In this document: positions 44,704 through 52,724 of the stretch, piece by piece
How the letters are laid out: each line of letters starts with the position of its first letter
Numbering within the stretch: position 1 is the stretch's first letter
NCBI GenBank assembly: GCA_964195425.1
Contig: CAXMOM010000060.1
Coordinates: forward strand, 43,194-107,193
Direction: 5' to 3'
Origin: Glaciecola sp964195425
GTDB lineage: Bacteria > Pseudomonadota > Gammaproteobacteria > Enterobacterales > Alteromonadaceae
DNA: 64,000 nucleotides
The notes under the pieces: generated by a model
Told to the model about the DNA's origin: nothing
What the model saw: only the letters and a program-made list of their open reading frames with translations
Database searches by the model: none
Program-made: the position numbers and the translations under genes

Positions 44704-45696
44704 TTAGGTTAAGAAAGTCTTGTCGCACACTTTGCCGACAAAACAATGCTGAAGATTAATAAGCGTTGTATCTATTATTTGCACCATAGATTCATGTGTA
44801 AAAAAGCCTTGATGGTAAGTAATTAATACATTTGGAAAAGTCGCTAATCTTCGATATGTAGTATCTGGAATACGCTCGCAAATAATGTTTTCGGTCGATA
44901 AGGCAGACTCCATTTCATGCATGTCTATGCCCAAGTATCCAATTTTACCACTTTTAAGACCACTAATAATGGCTTGTGTATTCATAACGCCGCCGCGAGA
45001 AGTATTAATTATCATAACGTTACCTTTCATATGACTAATTTCGGTATGGCCAATCATATGCTGAGATTGCGCGGTTAACGGACAATGTAGGCTAATGATA
45101 TCTGACTCTCTAATTAGCTCTGGCAAATCTACATATACAATGCCCTTCTTTTTAAGGAGTTTTGAAGGTGATGGGTCATAACAAAGAATACGGCAGCCAA
45201 ACCCAGACAATATGTTTATTAAAGCCCTTCCAATTGCACCCGTTCCAATTATCCCTACGGTTTTACAACGTAAATTAAAACCTAACAGCCCGTCTAAATC
45301 GAAACTATCGCTAAGTATTCGATTATTAGATTTCAACAATTTTCGATTTAACGCCAAAATAAGGGCCACTGTATGTTCAGCAACGGAGTCAGCAGAATAA
45401 TTGCTTACGCGAGACACACTAATACCCAAGCTCTGGGCTTTTTCTAAGTCAATATTGTTAAAGCCCACGCACCTTAGTGCAATATGCGTAATTCCAAATT
45501 TTTGCAGTGCTTCTAGAACGGGCGAACTAATATCGTCGTCTACAAAAACACAAATCATATCAAAGGGTTTAGCAAGCGCTACGGTTTCTATGTTTAGAGA
45601 GGTTTCGATAAAGAATAGATCAAATCCGTAGTGAACACCGCGGGATTCAAAGATTTTGCGCTCATATGGCTTGCAACTAAAAACCCCGACTTTCAT
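44704..45696 (-). CDS. ldhA: D-lactate dehydrogenase-like 2-hydroxyacid dehydrogenase
   Basis: NAD-dependent D-isomer-specific dehydrogenase of about 330 residues. The dinucleotide fold is GIIGTGAIGRALINILSGFG with YDP as the acidic turn favouring NADH. The catalytic residues are visible: Arg in NTSRGG, Glu in GIDMHEME and His in TYHQGFFT; the C-terminal sequence (YRRLATFPNVLITYHQGF) parallels E. coli LdhA more than other subfamilies. It therefore probably reduces pyruvate to D-lactate. I use ATG 45696 with AAGGA at good distance rather than ATG 45705. An FNR/FixK-type box 130-143 bp upstream supports induction when oxygen is low. The symbol is assigned by motif similarity. Confidence 0.82.
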   Translation of the reverse strand: MKVGVFSCKPYERKIFESRGVHYGFDLFFIETSLNIETVALAKPFDMICVFVDDDISSPVLEALQKFGITHIALRCVGFNNIDLEKAQSLGISVSRVSNYSADSVAEHTVALILALNRKLLKSNNRILSDSFDLDGLLGFNLRCKTVGIIGTGAIGRALINILSGFGCRILCYDPSPSKLLKKKGIVYVDLPELIRESDIISLHCPLTAQSQHMIGHTEISHMKGNVMIINTSRGGVMNTQAIISGLKSGKIGYLGIDMHEMESALSTENIICERIPDTTYRRLATFPNVLITYHQGFFTHESMVQIIDTTLINLQHCFVGKVCDKTFLT

Positions 45697-45825
45697 ATTA
45701 ACCATCCTTAAAAAGCAAATTGTTTAGCCTTACTAAACTAATGTAGGAATTATTTTCAATGAATGCGAATTTCGTTTTATAAAAAAATGCATATTGTAAT
45801 TTTGCACTTAATTACTTGCAGCACC

Positions 45826-45839
45826 TTGATGAATGTCAA
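45826..45839 (-). promoter_or_regulatory. FNR/FixK-type box upstream of the D-lactate dehydrogenase gene
   Basis: Minus strand TTGACATTCATCAA; one change from TTGAT-N4-ATCAA. A CAAAAT hexamer (45804-45799; 4/6) starts 35 nt downstream of the box start. Confidence 0.72.
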
Positions 45840-45965
45840 AGTATGTAGTGATAAATAGTAAACGCTTCGCTCACTATCAGTTGCAAATTCTCCGTGGGAT
45901 CATTAATTAGCCAAAGGAGCTATTTTTAAAATTTAAGAAGATAGATAAGAAAATGTATAACCTCG

Positions 45966-46607
45966 TTATAAGGCATCTAGTACTATTTTAACCAATTCAG
46001 CGAGTGATTTTACAGCCATTTTTTCCATCACATGTGCTCTATGAATTTCGATGGTTCTTTGACTCAGGGATAACTCTATTGCAATTACTTTATTAGCTTT
46101 TCCGTCAAGAATAGCCTCCAGTATTTGTGCTTCTCTATTCGACAAGGTTTCCAACTTAGCCTTAGTATCGATTACTTTTTTCATCTGCGATTGCTCGTTC
46201 GCATTTTTTTGTAGGGCTTTTTGAATCGCATCAATAAGGGCTTGTTCGCGATAAGGCTTTTGAATAAAGTCAAAAGCGCCATGTTTCATCGTTTCAACAG
46301 CGGCCTGCACGTCGCCATGACCCGTTACAAAAATAATAGGTAAATTGCAGCCTAATTTTTCTAATCTATATTGACACTCTATACCACTCATCACGGGCAT
46401 TCGAATATCCATTAAAATGCACCCGTACTGCCTGTCAAAATCAGGGTTATTGTAAGCGTCTATGAACGCTTGCGCGTCGCTATAGGTGCAATTATTTATG
46501 CCAATACTGGTTAATAGTAATCCAAGAGAATCCAATACAGCATCGTCATCATCCACTACGTGTACAATAGCATCGGACTTCGATTGGGTAACAAGGATGT
46601 TTTCCAT
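45966..46607 (-). CDS. FixJ-like response regulator
   Basis: A 213-residue two-domain regulator. The receiver (about 14-130) has the acidic cluster VDDDD, phospho-acceptor Asp67 in ILMDIRMP, TGHGD and the KPYREQ lysine, strongly FixJ-like. The output is a LuxR/NarL-type helix-turn-helix (LSNREAQILEAILDGKANKVIAIELSLSQRTIEIHRAHVMEKM). FixJ proteins activate the promoter of fixK when phosphorylated by FixL at low oxygen. The gene begins on the base after the kinase stop codon, so the two are translated together. The expected target is the divergent CRP/FNR-family gene at 47982; that link is an inference. Confidence 0.9.
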   Translation of the reverse strand: MENILVTQSKSDAIVHVVDDDDAVLDSLGLLLTSIGINNCTYSDAQAFIDAYNNPDFDRQYGCILMDIRMPVMSGIECQYRLEKLGCNLPIIFVTGHGDVQAAVETMKHGAFDFIQKPYREQALIDAIQKALQKNANEQSQMKKVIDTKAKLETLSNREAQILEAILDGKANKVIAIELSLSQRTIEIHRAHVMEKMAVKSLAELVKIVLDAL

Positions 46608-47801
46608 TTATTTCTCAACTCCGTTTTTGTTTTCATTGAACACCGGTAGGCTAAAGGTGAACACTGTCCCCTTGGGTTCTCTCGAACTATAGTATATTCT
46701 GCCTCCGTGCGCGTGGATTATAGTTTGACAGACAGACAAACCCATTCCCATACCGCTGTCTTTAGTTGTAAAAAATGGTGCGAAAATACTGATACTCGCT
46801 GCTGCATCTATGCCTTTGCCAAAATCGAGAACCGAAACTTCAATTTCTTTTGCAGAAATCCACCGACAGTGTATCTGTAATGGCATTCCTTTTACTTGTT
46901 CCATTGCGTCCACGGCGTTTCGAATTAAGTTGAGTAACACTTGTTGTATTTGAATAGGATCAACGAACAATTCAATAGGGTGACTTTCTTCTAAGTCTAG
47001 TTCAATTTCGTGTTCTAACATCCGCGTGTCTATCTTGGCAAGATTCACTGTATCGTGAATAAGTGGATAAAGGTCGACTTTTTGACGCTGAGCCGCATGC
47101 CTTTTGACCAATGATCTAAGACGGTTAATAACTTCATTAGCCCGTAAAGCTTGCTCACAAATTTTATCTAGCGTTTCAGTTATCGTTTTTGTATGGTCAA
47201 TTTCAGGTGAGTTAATCATTCGCATTGAAGCTTGTGCGTAGCTTGATATAGCCGCTAAAGGCTGATTGATTTCATGTGCAATGCCTGCTGCCAACTCACC
47301 CATTGAGCTTAATCTAGTCGCTTGTTCTAGCTTTTCTTGGCTTTGCGCTAATGCTGCTTGGTATTTCACTTGCTCTGAAATGTCACTAATCATTCCAACA
47401 AACTGCGTGTGGCTAGAATGCTTAACTTCGCCAACACTCAAAAATATCGGAAACTCTTGTCCGTTAGATTTAACAGCTTGAAGTTTTCTGCCCTTACCAA
47501 TAATGTTAGTTTTGCCTGTTTTGATGTATGCAGCAAGGTATCCATTGTGCGCACTTTTTATCGTTTTAGGCATTAGCATGCTGATATTTTTGCCTAACAA
47601 CTCTTGTGAGCTGTAAAGAAACATAGATTCGGTCGCTGCATTTACAAGCTCTATTGTGCCGGATTGGTCAATAATTATGAAGGCATCAGGCGTTGCATTG
47701 AGCATAGCAATTAGTTGGGCACTGGCATCTTTAAATACTTGCTCATTACTATCTTTATTTGATAGTAATTGCGCTAGTGTCAGTTTTTTCGATTGATCCA
47801 T
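46608..47801 (-). CDS. FixL-like PAS sensor histidine kinase, probable oxygen sensor
   Basis: A soluble 397-residue kinase. The PAS domain spans about 30-145 and keeps the FixL heme pocket: His85 in IKSAHNGYLAAY aligns with the proximal heme ligand of Bradyrhizobium FixL (RHDSYISRY), and Arg105 in IIGKGRKLQ with its oxygen-sensing Arg220. The H-box is AAGIAHEINQPLAA with His176; the ATPase domain has VLLNLIRNAVDAM (N-box) and GMGMGLSVCQTII. There are no membrane helices. FixL is inhibited by bound oxygen and phosphorylates FixJ when oxygen falls. That this protein binds heme is inferred from conserved positions. It is co-transcribed with the FixJ-like gene and divergent from a FixK-like gene. 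Confidence 0.9.
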   Translation of the reverse strand: MDQSKKLTLAQLLSNKDSNEQVFKDASAQLIAMLNATPDAFIIIDQSGTIELVNAATESMFLYSSQELLGKNISMLMPKTIKSAHNGYLAAYIKTGKTNIIGKGRKLQAVKSNGQEFPIFLSVGEVKHSSHTQFVGMISDISEQVKYQAALAQSQEKLEQATRLSSMGELAAGIAHEINQPLAAISSYAQASMRMINSPEIDHTKTITETLDKICEQALRANEVINRLRSLVKRHAAQRQKVDLYPLIHDTVNLAKIDTRMLEHEIELDLEESHPIELFVDPIQIQQVLLNLIRNAVDAMEQVKGMPLQIHCRWISAKEIEVSVLDFGKGIDAAASISIFAPFFTTKDSGMGMGLSVCQTIIHAHGGRIYYSSREPKGTVFTFSLPVFNENKNGVEK

Positions 47802-47981
47802 TTACAATATCCCTATTGGTCATCATATAGGTATTTACCGCAATTAATTAGGTAATCGCTCTGATAGTAACACCCCAAATCTTAGGATAATATTTATCAT
47901 ATACTTACCACTTTGACTGCCAGCTACCTTTTTGCTGCTATCTTGCGTCAATGGTCTAAACTCAACGATAGGTTCAAAAAT

Positions 47982-48746
47982 ATGAATATTTCATCGCTAC
48001 ATTCCAGTCGCACCAGACCAGCCGGTATTGAATTAGAATTATGCTTAGAAAATGCTGAAAAATCAAACCATTTAAAACTAAGTAATTCACATCGTATTTT
48101 TCATGCCCGACAGTCGTTATTCTGCGCTGGAGATCAATTCGAAGGTTTATATATATTGCGCTCTGGCTCTGCTAAATCTTTTATTACATCTATAGATGGT
48201 GAAGAACATATTACCAAATTCTATTATCCAGGAGATTTACTGGGTGTAGATGGTTTTGATAAACATATTTATATGGAGAATGTTTTTTTTCTAGAAACTA
48301 GCAGTGTCTGTTTAGTAAAAGAATCAGAGCTAAATAACTTAGTTAAGTCTAGCGATGATTTTCGAAATTGTTTGTTACGTTCAATGAGTCATGCATTGGT
48401 TAGTGATAGTTCAATGATGATGTGTCTAAGTTCGTGTTCAAGTGAACAGAAGTTGGCGCGATTTGTCTTGGATTTATCTGAACAGTTTAGAAGTTTAAGA
48501 CTCTCTGGAACGGAGTTTAGACTCAGCATGACCCGAACAGATATTGCAAATTACATGGGCATGGCGCTTGAAACGGTAAGTCGAGTATTCGCGAGTTTTC
48601 AACTGAAGCAAATAATTCGTGTACAAAACCGTCAATTGACTATTTTAGATTTTGACGCATTAAATCGCATCGTATTAAAAGACCAGTGTCTTAATAAAGT
48701 GGCGAGTAATTTACCCACTGAAAAGTGTATTAGTGCATTTTGTTAA
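47982..48746 (+). CDS. CRP/FNR-family regulator, FixK-like, no iron-sulfur cysteines
   Basis: A 254-residue regulator from ATG 47982 (AGG nine bases upstream; the frame from TTG 47913 adds 23 unsupported residues). It has a cyclic-nucleotide-binding-type beta roll (about 35-125), a dimerisation helix and a winged helix. The recognition helix TDIANYMGMALETVSRVFASFQ carries Glu197, Ser200 and Arg201 at the positions by which FNR reads TTGAT. The N-terminal cysteine cluster of FNR (four Cys) is absent; only Cys21, Cys48 and Cys110 occur in the sensor part, so a [4Fe-4S] cluster is unlikely. It diverges from the FixLJ pair and probably is activated by it and binds the TTGAT-type boxes nearby. Confidence 0.88.
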   Translation: MNISSLHSSRTRPAGIELELCLENAEKSNHLKLSNSHRIFHARQSLFCAGDQFEGLYILRSGSAKSFITSIDGEEHITKFYYPGDLLGVDGFDKHIYMENVFFLETSSVCLVKESELNNLVKSSDDFRNCLLRSMSHALVSDSSMMMCLSSCSSEQKLARFVLDLSEQFRSLRLSGTEFRLSMTRTDIANYMGMALETVSRVFASFQLKQIIRVQNRQLTILDFDALNRIVLKDQCLNKVASNLPTEKCISAFC

Positions 48747-48805
48747 TCGCTAATACCGTAATTGATAAAGACAATTCTTGTTATTTACTAAATGTGACTG
48801 AAAGT

Positions 48806-48819
48806 TTGATGTTAATCAA
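48806..48819 (+). promoter_or_regulatory. FNR/FixK-type box upstream of the universal stress protein gene
   Basis: TTGATGTTAATCAA is a perfect match to TTGAT-N4-ATCAA. The hexamer at +35 (TTCACT, 48841) is a weak -10; TATAAG at 48852 is a possible alternative. Confidence 0.8.
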
Positions 48820-48940
48820 AAATTTATGTCCAAAAATTGATTCACTGAAGATATAAGGTCATCGACGATATTCAAATTTTAGCCTACAGGCAAATGATGT
48901 TCCGTTTACAGTAAACCAACTCGGCTTTTTTCTCTGAAGC

Positions 48941-48952
48941 CTTTGGAGCCAA
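48941..48952 (+). repeat. 12-nt leader identity CTTTGGAGCCAA (copy 1 of 2)
   Basis: CTTTGGAGCCAA, ending two bases before the universal stress protein ATG and containing its Shine-Dalgarno GGAG, is identical to 59637-59648, which ends one base before the acetyl-CoA synthetase ATG. Both genes carry FNR/FixK-type boxes. Confidence 0.5.
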
Positions 48953-48954
48953 GT

Positions 48955-49398
48955 ATGAAAAAATATAAGCGTATTATTGCAGCAATTGATGTCTATTCAG
49001 AATATAACCAAGTTCTCCAAAGTGCCTTGTGTATTGCAAACGAGCCTAGCCAGTTGAGTTTAGTCTTTGTGACTTTACCCATTAGCCACTTTCAGCCTTA
49101 TATTAGCGGGGTAGGCATTGAATATGTGACTGACATTACGCTACAAGCCAAAAGCCGATTATCCCAAATTGCCCGTAAATTCGATATTCCGCAAAACAAT
49201 GTTTATGCACCTGTTGGAGAAATAGCGGGTGAAATTTATAAACTCGCAACTGACATTAAGGCAGATCTCATTGTATTAGGCGCCCATGGCAGCAGCGGGT
49301 ACAAAGTTTTATTAGGATCAGTTGCGAATACCGTGCTTCATTGTGCAAAACAAGATGTACTTACGGTCAACAGTGACGATAGTAGATTAATTGCGTAG
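48955..49398 (+). CDS. universal stress protein UspA family
   Basis: A 147-residue single-domain Usp. The nucleotide-binding motif is present: LGAHGSSGYKVLLGSVANTVLH fits G-x2-G-x9-G-S, so it should bind ATP. The N-terminal KRIIAAIDVYSEYNQVL is the first strand with its Asp. I use ATG 48955 with GGAG at six bases; the frame from TTG 48943 adds four residues. It is followed by cytochrome b561 after 11 bp. A perfect FNR/FixK-type box lies 136-149 bp upstream. Usp genes are classical members of FNR/Anr regulons, where they support survival without oxygen. Confidence 0.9.
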   Translation: MKKYKRIIAAIDVYSEYNQVLQSALCIANEPSQLSLVFVTLPISHFQPYISGVGIEYVTDITLQAKSRLSQIARKFDIPQNNVYAPVGEIAGEIYKLATDIKADLIVLGAHGSSGYKVLLGSVANTVLHCAKQDVLTVNSDDSRLIA

Positions 49399-49409
49399 AA
49401 AAGACCTAT

Positions 49410-49979
49410 ATGAGTAAACAGTACTATTCAACGATATCCATAACACTTCATTGGCTCATGTTCTTCATGCTTATTGCGGTATACGCTTGTATAGAATTAC
49501 GCGAACTTTACCCAAAAGGTAGTGATCCAAGAGAATTGTTAAAAACATGGCATTTTATGCTGGGTTTAAGCGTGTTTGTTTTAGTCTGGGTCAGAATTAT
49601 CGCTAAGCGAATAAGTCGTGCGCCAGATAAACAAATTTCTATTGCTGCTTGGCAACATTGGCTTGCTAAATCGGTTCATTTTTTACTGTATGTATTTATG
49701 ATTTGTATGCCTTTAGCTGGTTGGTTGATTTTGAGCGGTGAAGGCAAAAACATCCCATTTTTTGGCCTCAGTTTACCGGCTCTAATTCAAGAAAATAAAG
49801 ATCTGGCAAATTCAATTGAAGAAATTCACGAAACAGCTGGTGGTATTGCTTACTTCGTTATTGCTTTGCATATTTGTGCTGGACTGTTTCACCATTATAT
49901 TAAAGGTGACAATACACTTGTTAGTATACTGCCCAAATTTATATCCAAATTACTTAATCATACCGATATGAAAAAGTAA
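49410..49979 (+). CDS. cytochrome b561 family membrane protein
   Basis: A 189-residue four-helix cytochrome b561. Helix 1 is YYSTISITLHWLMFFMLIAVY with the first His, helix 2 LKTWHFMLGLSVFVLVWVRI, helix 3 WLAKSVHFLLYVFMICMPLAGWLIL and helix 4 IEEIHETAGGIAYFVIALHICAGLFHHYI, giving the paired His ligands of two hemes. It should move electrons between quinone and a periplasmic partner. It follows the universal stress protein gene by 11 bp and is probably co-transcribed under the same FNR/FixK-type box. It is only distantly similar to the b561 at 36831-37382. Confidence 0.88.
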   Translation: MSKQYYSTISITLHWLMFFMLIAVYACIELRELYPKGSDPRELLKTWHFMLGLSVFVLVWVRIIAKRISRAPDKQISIAAWQHWLAKSVHFLLYVFMICMPLAGWLILSGEGKNIPFFGLSLPALIQENKDLANSIEEIHETAGGIAYFVIALHICAGLFHHYIKGDNTLVSILPKFISKLLNHTDMKK

Positions 49980-50057
49980 ACAAACTAAGAAGGATGTCTG
50001 TGCACTATTGGTTTAGCTGCAATTAAACAATGTATTTTCAAGTTAACTCTTTAAACC

Positions 50058-50071
50058 TTGACGCGGGTCAA
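50058..50071 (+). promoter_or_regulatory. FNR/FixK-type box upstream of glgC
   Basis: TTGACGCGGGTCAA is a perfect palindrome of the variant TTGAC-N4-GTCAA, one change per half-site from the FNR consensus. TTTAAT (50093-50098; 5/6) starts 35 nt from the box start. Confidence 0.7.
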
Positions 50072-50234
50072 GTCGTTTATTTTGAACTAGTGTTTAATAA
50101 ACAATAGATCACTGTGTGTACTTTGGCTAATTGGCCAATAATTACAGATAGACTAAAAATTACTACACGCCTAAAAAGCTAACTTTTTGTCGTTGCGTCT
50201 ACATTTCAAAGCACCTAAACTTCTAAGGTTTTAT

Positions 50235-51602
50235 ATGGCTGACAAAGAGCGCACTAACACTAATCACCTTGCAAACGACACACTCGTTATTCTATTAGCA
50301 GGTGGACAAGGAAGCCGCCTACATGAATTAACCGAATCGCGTGCCAAGCCTTCTCTTGAGTTTGGTGGAGGGTGTCGAATAATAGACTTTCCCCTATCAA
50401 ATTGTGTCAATTCAGGTTTCAAGCAGATTGGCGTAGTTACCCAGTATAAAGCGCAATGTCTAATTCGCCATTTGGTCACTACTTGGACCAAATTCAATCA
50501 AAATTTTGGCGAGTTTTTAGAGCTATTACCTGCTTCACAACAACACTCTGAACAATGGTACAAGGGCACCGCCGATTCTTTATTTCAGAACATTGATTTT
50601 ATAAAATCGGTAATGCCTAAGTATGTGCTCGTTCTTGGAGGCGACCACATCTACAAAATGGACTATCGCGATATACTCGATAAACACATTAAAAGTGGTG
50701 CTGCAATGACGGTATCTTGTATCGAAACTCCCCTTCAAGACGCTGCAGGTCAATTTGGGATAGTAAACGTTGATAGCGATGATGTTGTGGTGGCCTTTGA
50801 AGAAAAACCTATCGCTCCGAGCGGTTTACCGGATAAGCCAAATCACGTACTAGCCTCAATGGGCAATTATGTCTTTAATACCAATTTCTTGATTGAGCAA
50901 TTGCAAAAAGATGCTGTTGAGCAAAGTTCCTTTCACGATTTCGGAAAAGATATTATTCCAAGTATTTTGACTGAGCATAAAGTGCAGGCATTTCGTTTTC
51001 GTGAATCAAACAACAGTACGGCCGCTTATTGGCGAGATGTTGGTACCCTTGACGCTTATTGGGACGCCAACATGGCCTTGTTAGCAGACCAGCCTTCAAT
51101 CGATTTGTGCGATACTAAATGGCCAATATGGAGCACTACAGCTTGCCTTCAACCAGCAAGATTTGTGGGAAGCCACTCAAACCCTGCTGGACAAGTTTCA
51201 AATTCGCTTATATCTGCTGGCTGCGTCATAAATCCATCAGAAATATCAAACTCATTGATCTTTGAGCATTCAATAATTGAAATAAACGCACATATTTCTC
51301 GTTCAGTTTTAATGCCTAACGTGCAGGTTGGGAAAAATGTCGTTATTAAAAGGGCAATTGTTGACCACAACTGCATCATCCCAGATGGTTTGCAAATTGG
51401 AGTAAACAGCAAAGATGACATCAGGCGAGGATTCCGTATCAGTGCTGGCGGAGTTGTGTTGGTAACACAAGAAATGCTGAAAAATTCACCTATACAAAAA
51501 CCCAAGGATTTTCCAAAACAAAAACTTAGTGACACTGATTTATTAGAACGAAACAGTAAGCCAGTTAAATTGAAAGATGAGGAAGTAAAAATTTGGATGT
51601 AA
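50235..51602 (+). CDS. glgC: glucose-1-phosphate adenylyltransferase GlgC
   Basis: Makes ADP-glucose from glucose-1-phosphate and ATP, the committed step of glycogen synthesis. The protein of about 455 residues has the nucleotide loop LAGGQGSRLHELTESRAKPSLEFGG, IIDFPLSNCVNSG, GTADSLFQN, VLGGDHIYKMDY, FEEKPI and the YWRDVGTLDAYWDAN block, followed by a left-handed beta-helix C-terminal domain. ATG 50235 has AAGG seven bases upstream; I reject the longer frame to 50187. It overlaps the next gene by 10 bp. No glgA, glgB or glgP is near, so it stands apart from a normal glycogen operon. An FNR/FixK-type box lies 164-177 bp upstream. Confidence 0.92.
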   Translation: MADKERTNTNHLANDTLVILLAGGQGSRLHELTESRAKPSLEFGGGCRIIDFPLSNCVNSGFKQIGVVTQYKAQCLIRHLVTTWTKFNQNFGEFLELLPASQQHSEQWYKGTADSLFQNIDFIKSVMPKYVLVLGGDHIYKMDYRDILDKHIKSGAAMTVSCIETPLQDAAGQFGIVNVDSDDVVVAFEEKPIAPSGLPDKPNHVLASMGNYVFNTNFLIEQLQKDAVEQSSFHDFGKDIIPSILTEHKVQAFRFRESNNSTAAYWRDVGTLDAYWDANMALLADQPSIDLCDTKWPIWSTTACLQPARFVGSHSNPAGQVSNSLISAGCVINPSEISNSLIFEHSIIEINAHISRSVLMPNVQVGKNVVIKRAIVDHNCIIPDGLQIGVNSKDDIRRGFRISAGGVVLVTQEMLKNSPIQKPKDFPKQKLSDTDLLERNSKPVKLKDEEVKIWM

Positions 51603-52441
51603 GGAAAGTATTAATAATAGAAGGTAGTGTAAATCTAGCCGTTATGTTGAGCAAACTGAGCATCGGTTTAATGACTAATTCTACGGCTATTATTGCCGAC
51701 GCGATTCATTCGCTGACAGACGTTGCAAACAACATTATTGCTTGGTTTGCTGTTAAAGTATCGCAGTCCCCCGCAGATTCAAATCATCAGTATGGTCATC
51801 AAAAATATGAACAAGTAGCGGTATTCGTATTAGCCTCTATGCTCACCATAGTCGCATTTGAAGTCATCACTCAAGCGTATAGTAGATTTGGCCAGCCTGT
51901 AGAACAAAGTATGCTCGGACTGGCTGTTCTTATAGGCACTATGGTCATAAATATTTGTTTAACTGTTTGGCAAAGGCGCTGGGCTAAACGACTACACTCT
52001 CCAATTTTACATGCCGATGCGAGTCATACCTTGTCTGACGCATTAACAACTCTTGTGGTAATTGTCGGCTGGCAGTTGGCAGCACAAGGCTACTATTGGT
52101 TAGATACCATTTTTGCGATCATCATATCGTGTATGATTTTCTTCCTAGCCTTCAAATTATTCAAAAGTGCAGTGCCTATTTTGGTCGATTATAGTGACAT
52201 TGACTCGCAAAAACTCAACGAAGCCTTAAGCAAGATACCTGCGGTAAAACAGATAGTTCAAATCCGTGTGCGGCGAAGTAGCGAAGGTCGTGTGGCAGAT
52301 GTAATTGCAAGGGTTGGTGCAGACCTAACAGTAAGAGAGTCACAGGCGATTACGAATAACATTAAAGCGCTTTTAGAACATCAATTCGCAATTAAGGAAG
52401 TAATCGTAAATTATGAACCCGATACTTCTTTGCTTGATTAG
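51593..52441 (+). CDS. cation diffusion facilitator (CDF) metal efflux protein
   Basis: A 282-residue divalent-metal/proton antiporter of the CDF (ZitB/FieF) family. Six membrane helices precede a C-terminal cytoplasmic domain. The transport site is visible in TM2 as DAIHSLTD (Asp36, His39, Asp43) and TM5 as DASHTLSD (Asp142, His145, Asp149). The start is TTG 51593, preceded by GAGG with good spacing and overlapping the glgC stop, so translation is coupled. The Cys-free, His/Asp sites do not distinguish zinc, iron or manganese. Why a metal exporter is paired with glgC is not obvious. Confidence 0.9.
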   Translation: MDVRKVLIIEGSVNLAVMLSKLSIGLMTNSTAIIADAIHSLTDVANNIIAWFAVKVSQSPADSNHQYGHQKYEQVAVFVLASMLTIVAFEVITQAYSRFGQPVEQSMLGLAVLIGTMVINICLTVWQRRWAKRLHSPILHADASHTLSDALTTLVVIVGWQLAAQGYYWLDTIFAIIISCMIFFLAFKLFKSAVPILVDYSDIDSQKLNEALSKIPAVKQIVQIRVRRSSEGRVADVIARVGADLTVRESQAITNNIKALLEHQFAIKEVIVNYEPDTSLLD

Positions 52442-52480
52442 CACAGCTCACAAACGCAGCATTGCCACGCGCAATGAATA

Positions 52481-52693
52481 CTACTTAGTCGCCAATTCTT
52501 TTTCCGTCTTAAAACCGAACACTTTACGAAGTATTATTGTAACTGGGCAAAAGCCAGTAAAACTCTGCTGAAACAAATTCGCACCAATAAATACTGTCAA
52601 CCATATGAAATATGAATTAACCCAAATAGTGAGAGCTACCGATAGCAATATCATAAACCCAGCAAACGCTGTTAAAGCTCTTTCTGCAGACAT
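52481..52693 (-). CDS. YgaP-like small membrane protein (DUF2892)
   Basis: A 70-residue protein with two close membrane helices (FAGFMILLSVALTIWV and FIWLTVFIGANLFQQS) followed by the DUF2892 signature FTGFCPVTIILRKVFG. This domain is often fused to rhodanese in YgaP proteins; here it stands alone. Its role is unknown. It lies 31 bp after the barrel gene on the same strand and is probably the last gene of the cbpA-led operon. Confidence 0.82.
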   Translation of the reverse strand: MSAERALTAFAGFMILLSVALTIWVNSYFIWLTVFIGANLFQQSFTGFCPVTIILRKVFGFKTEKELATK

Positions 52694-52724
52694 TAGTAAT
52701 CTCCTAAATTAAAAGATGAAATGC

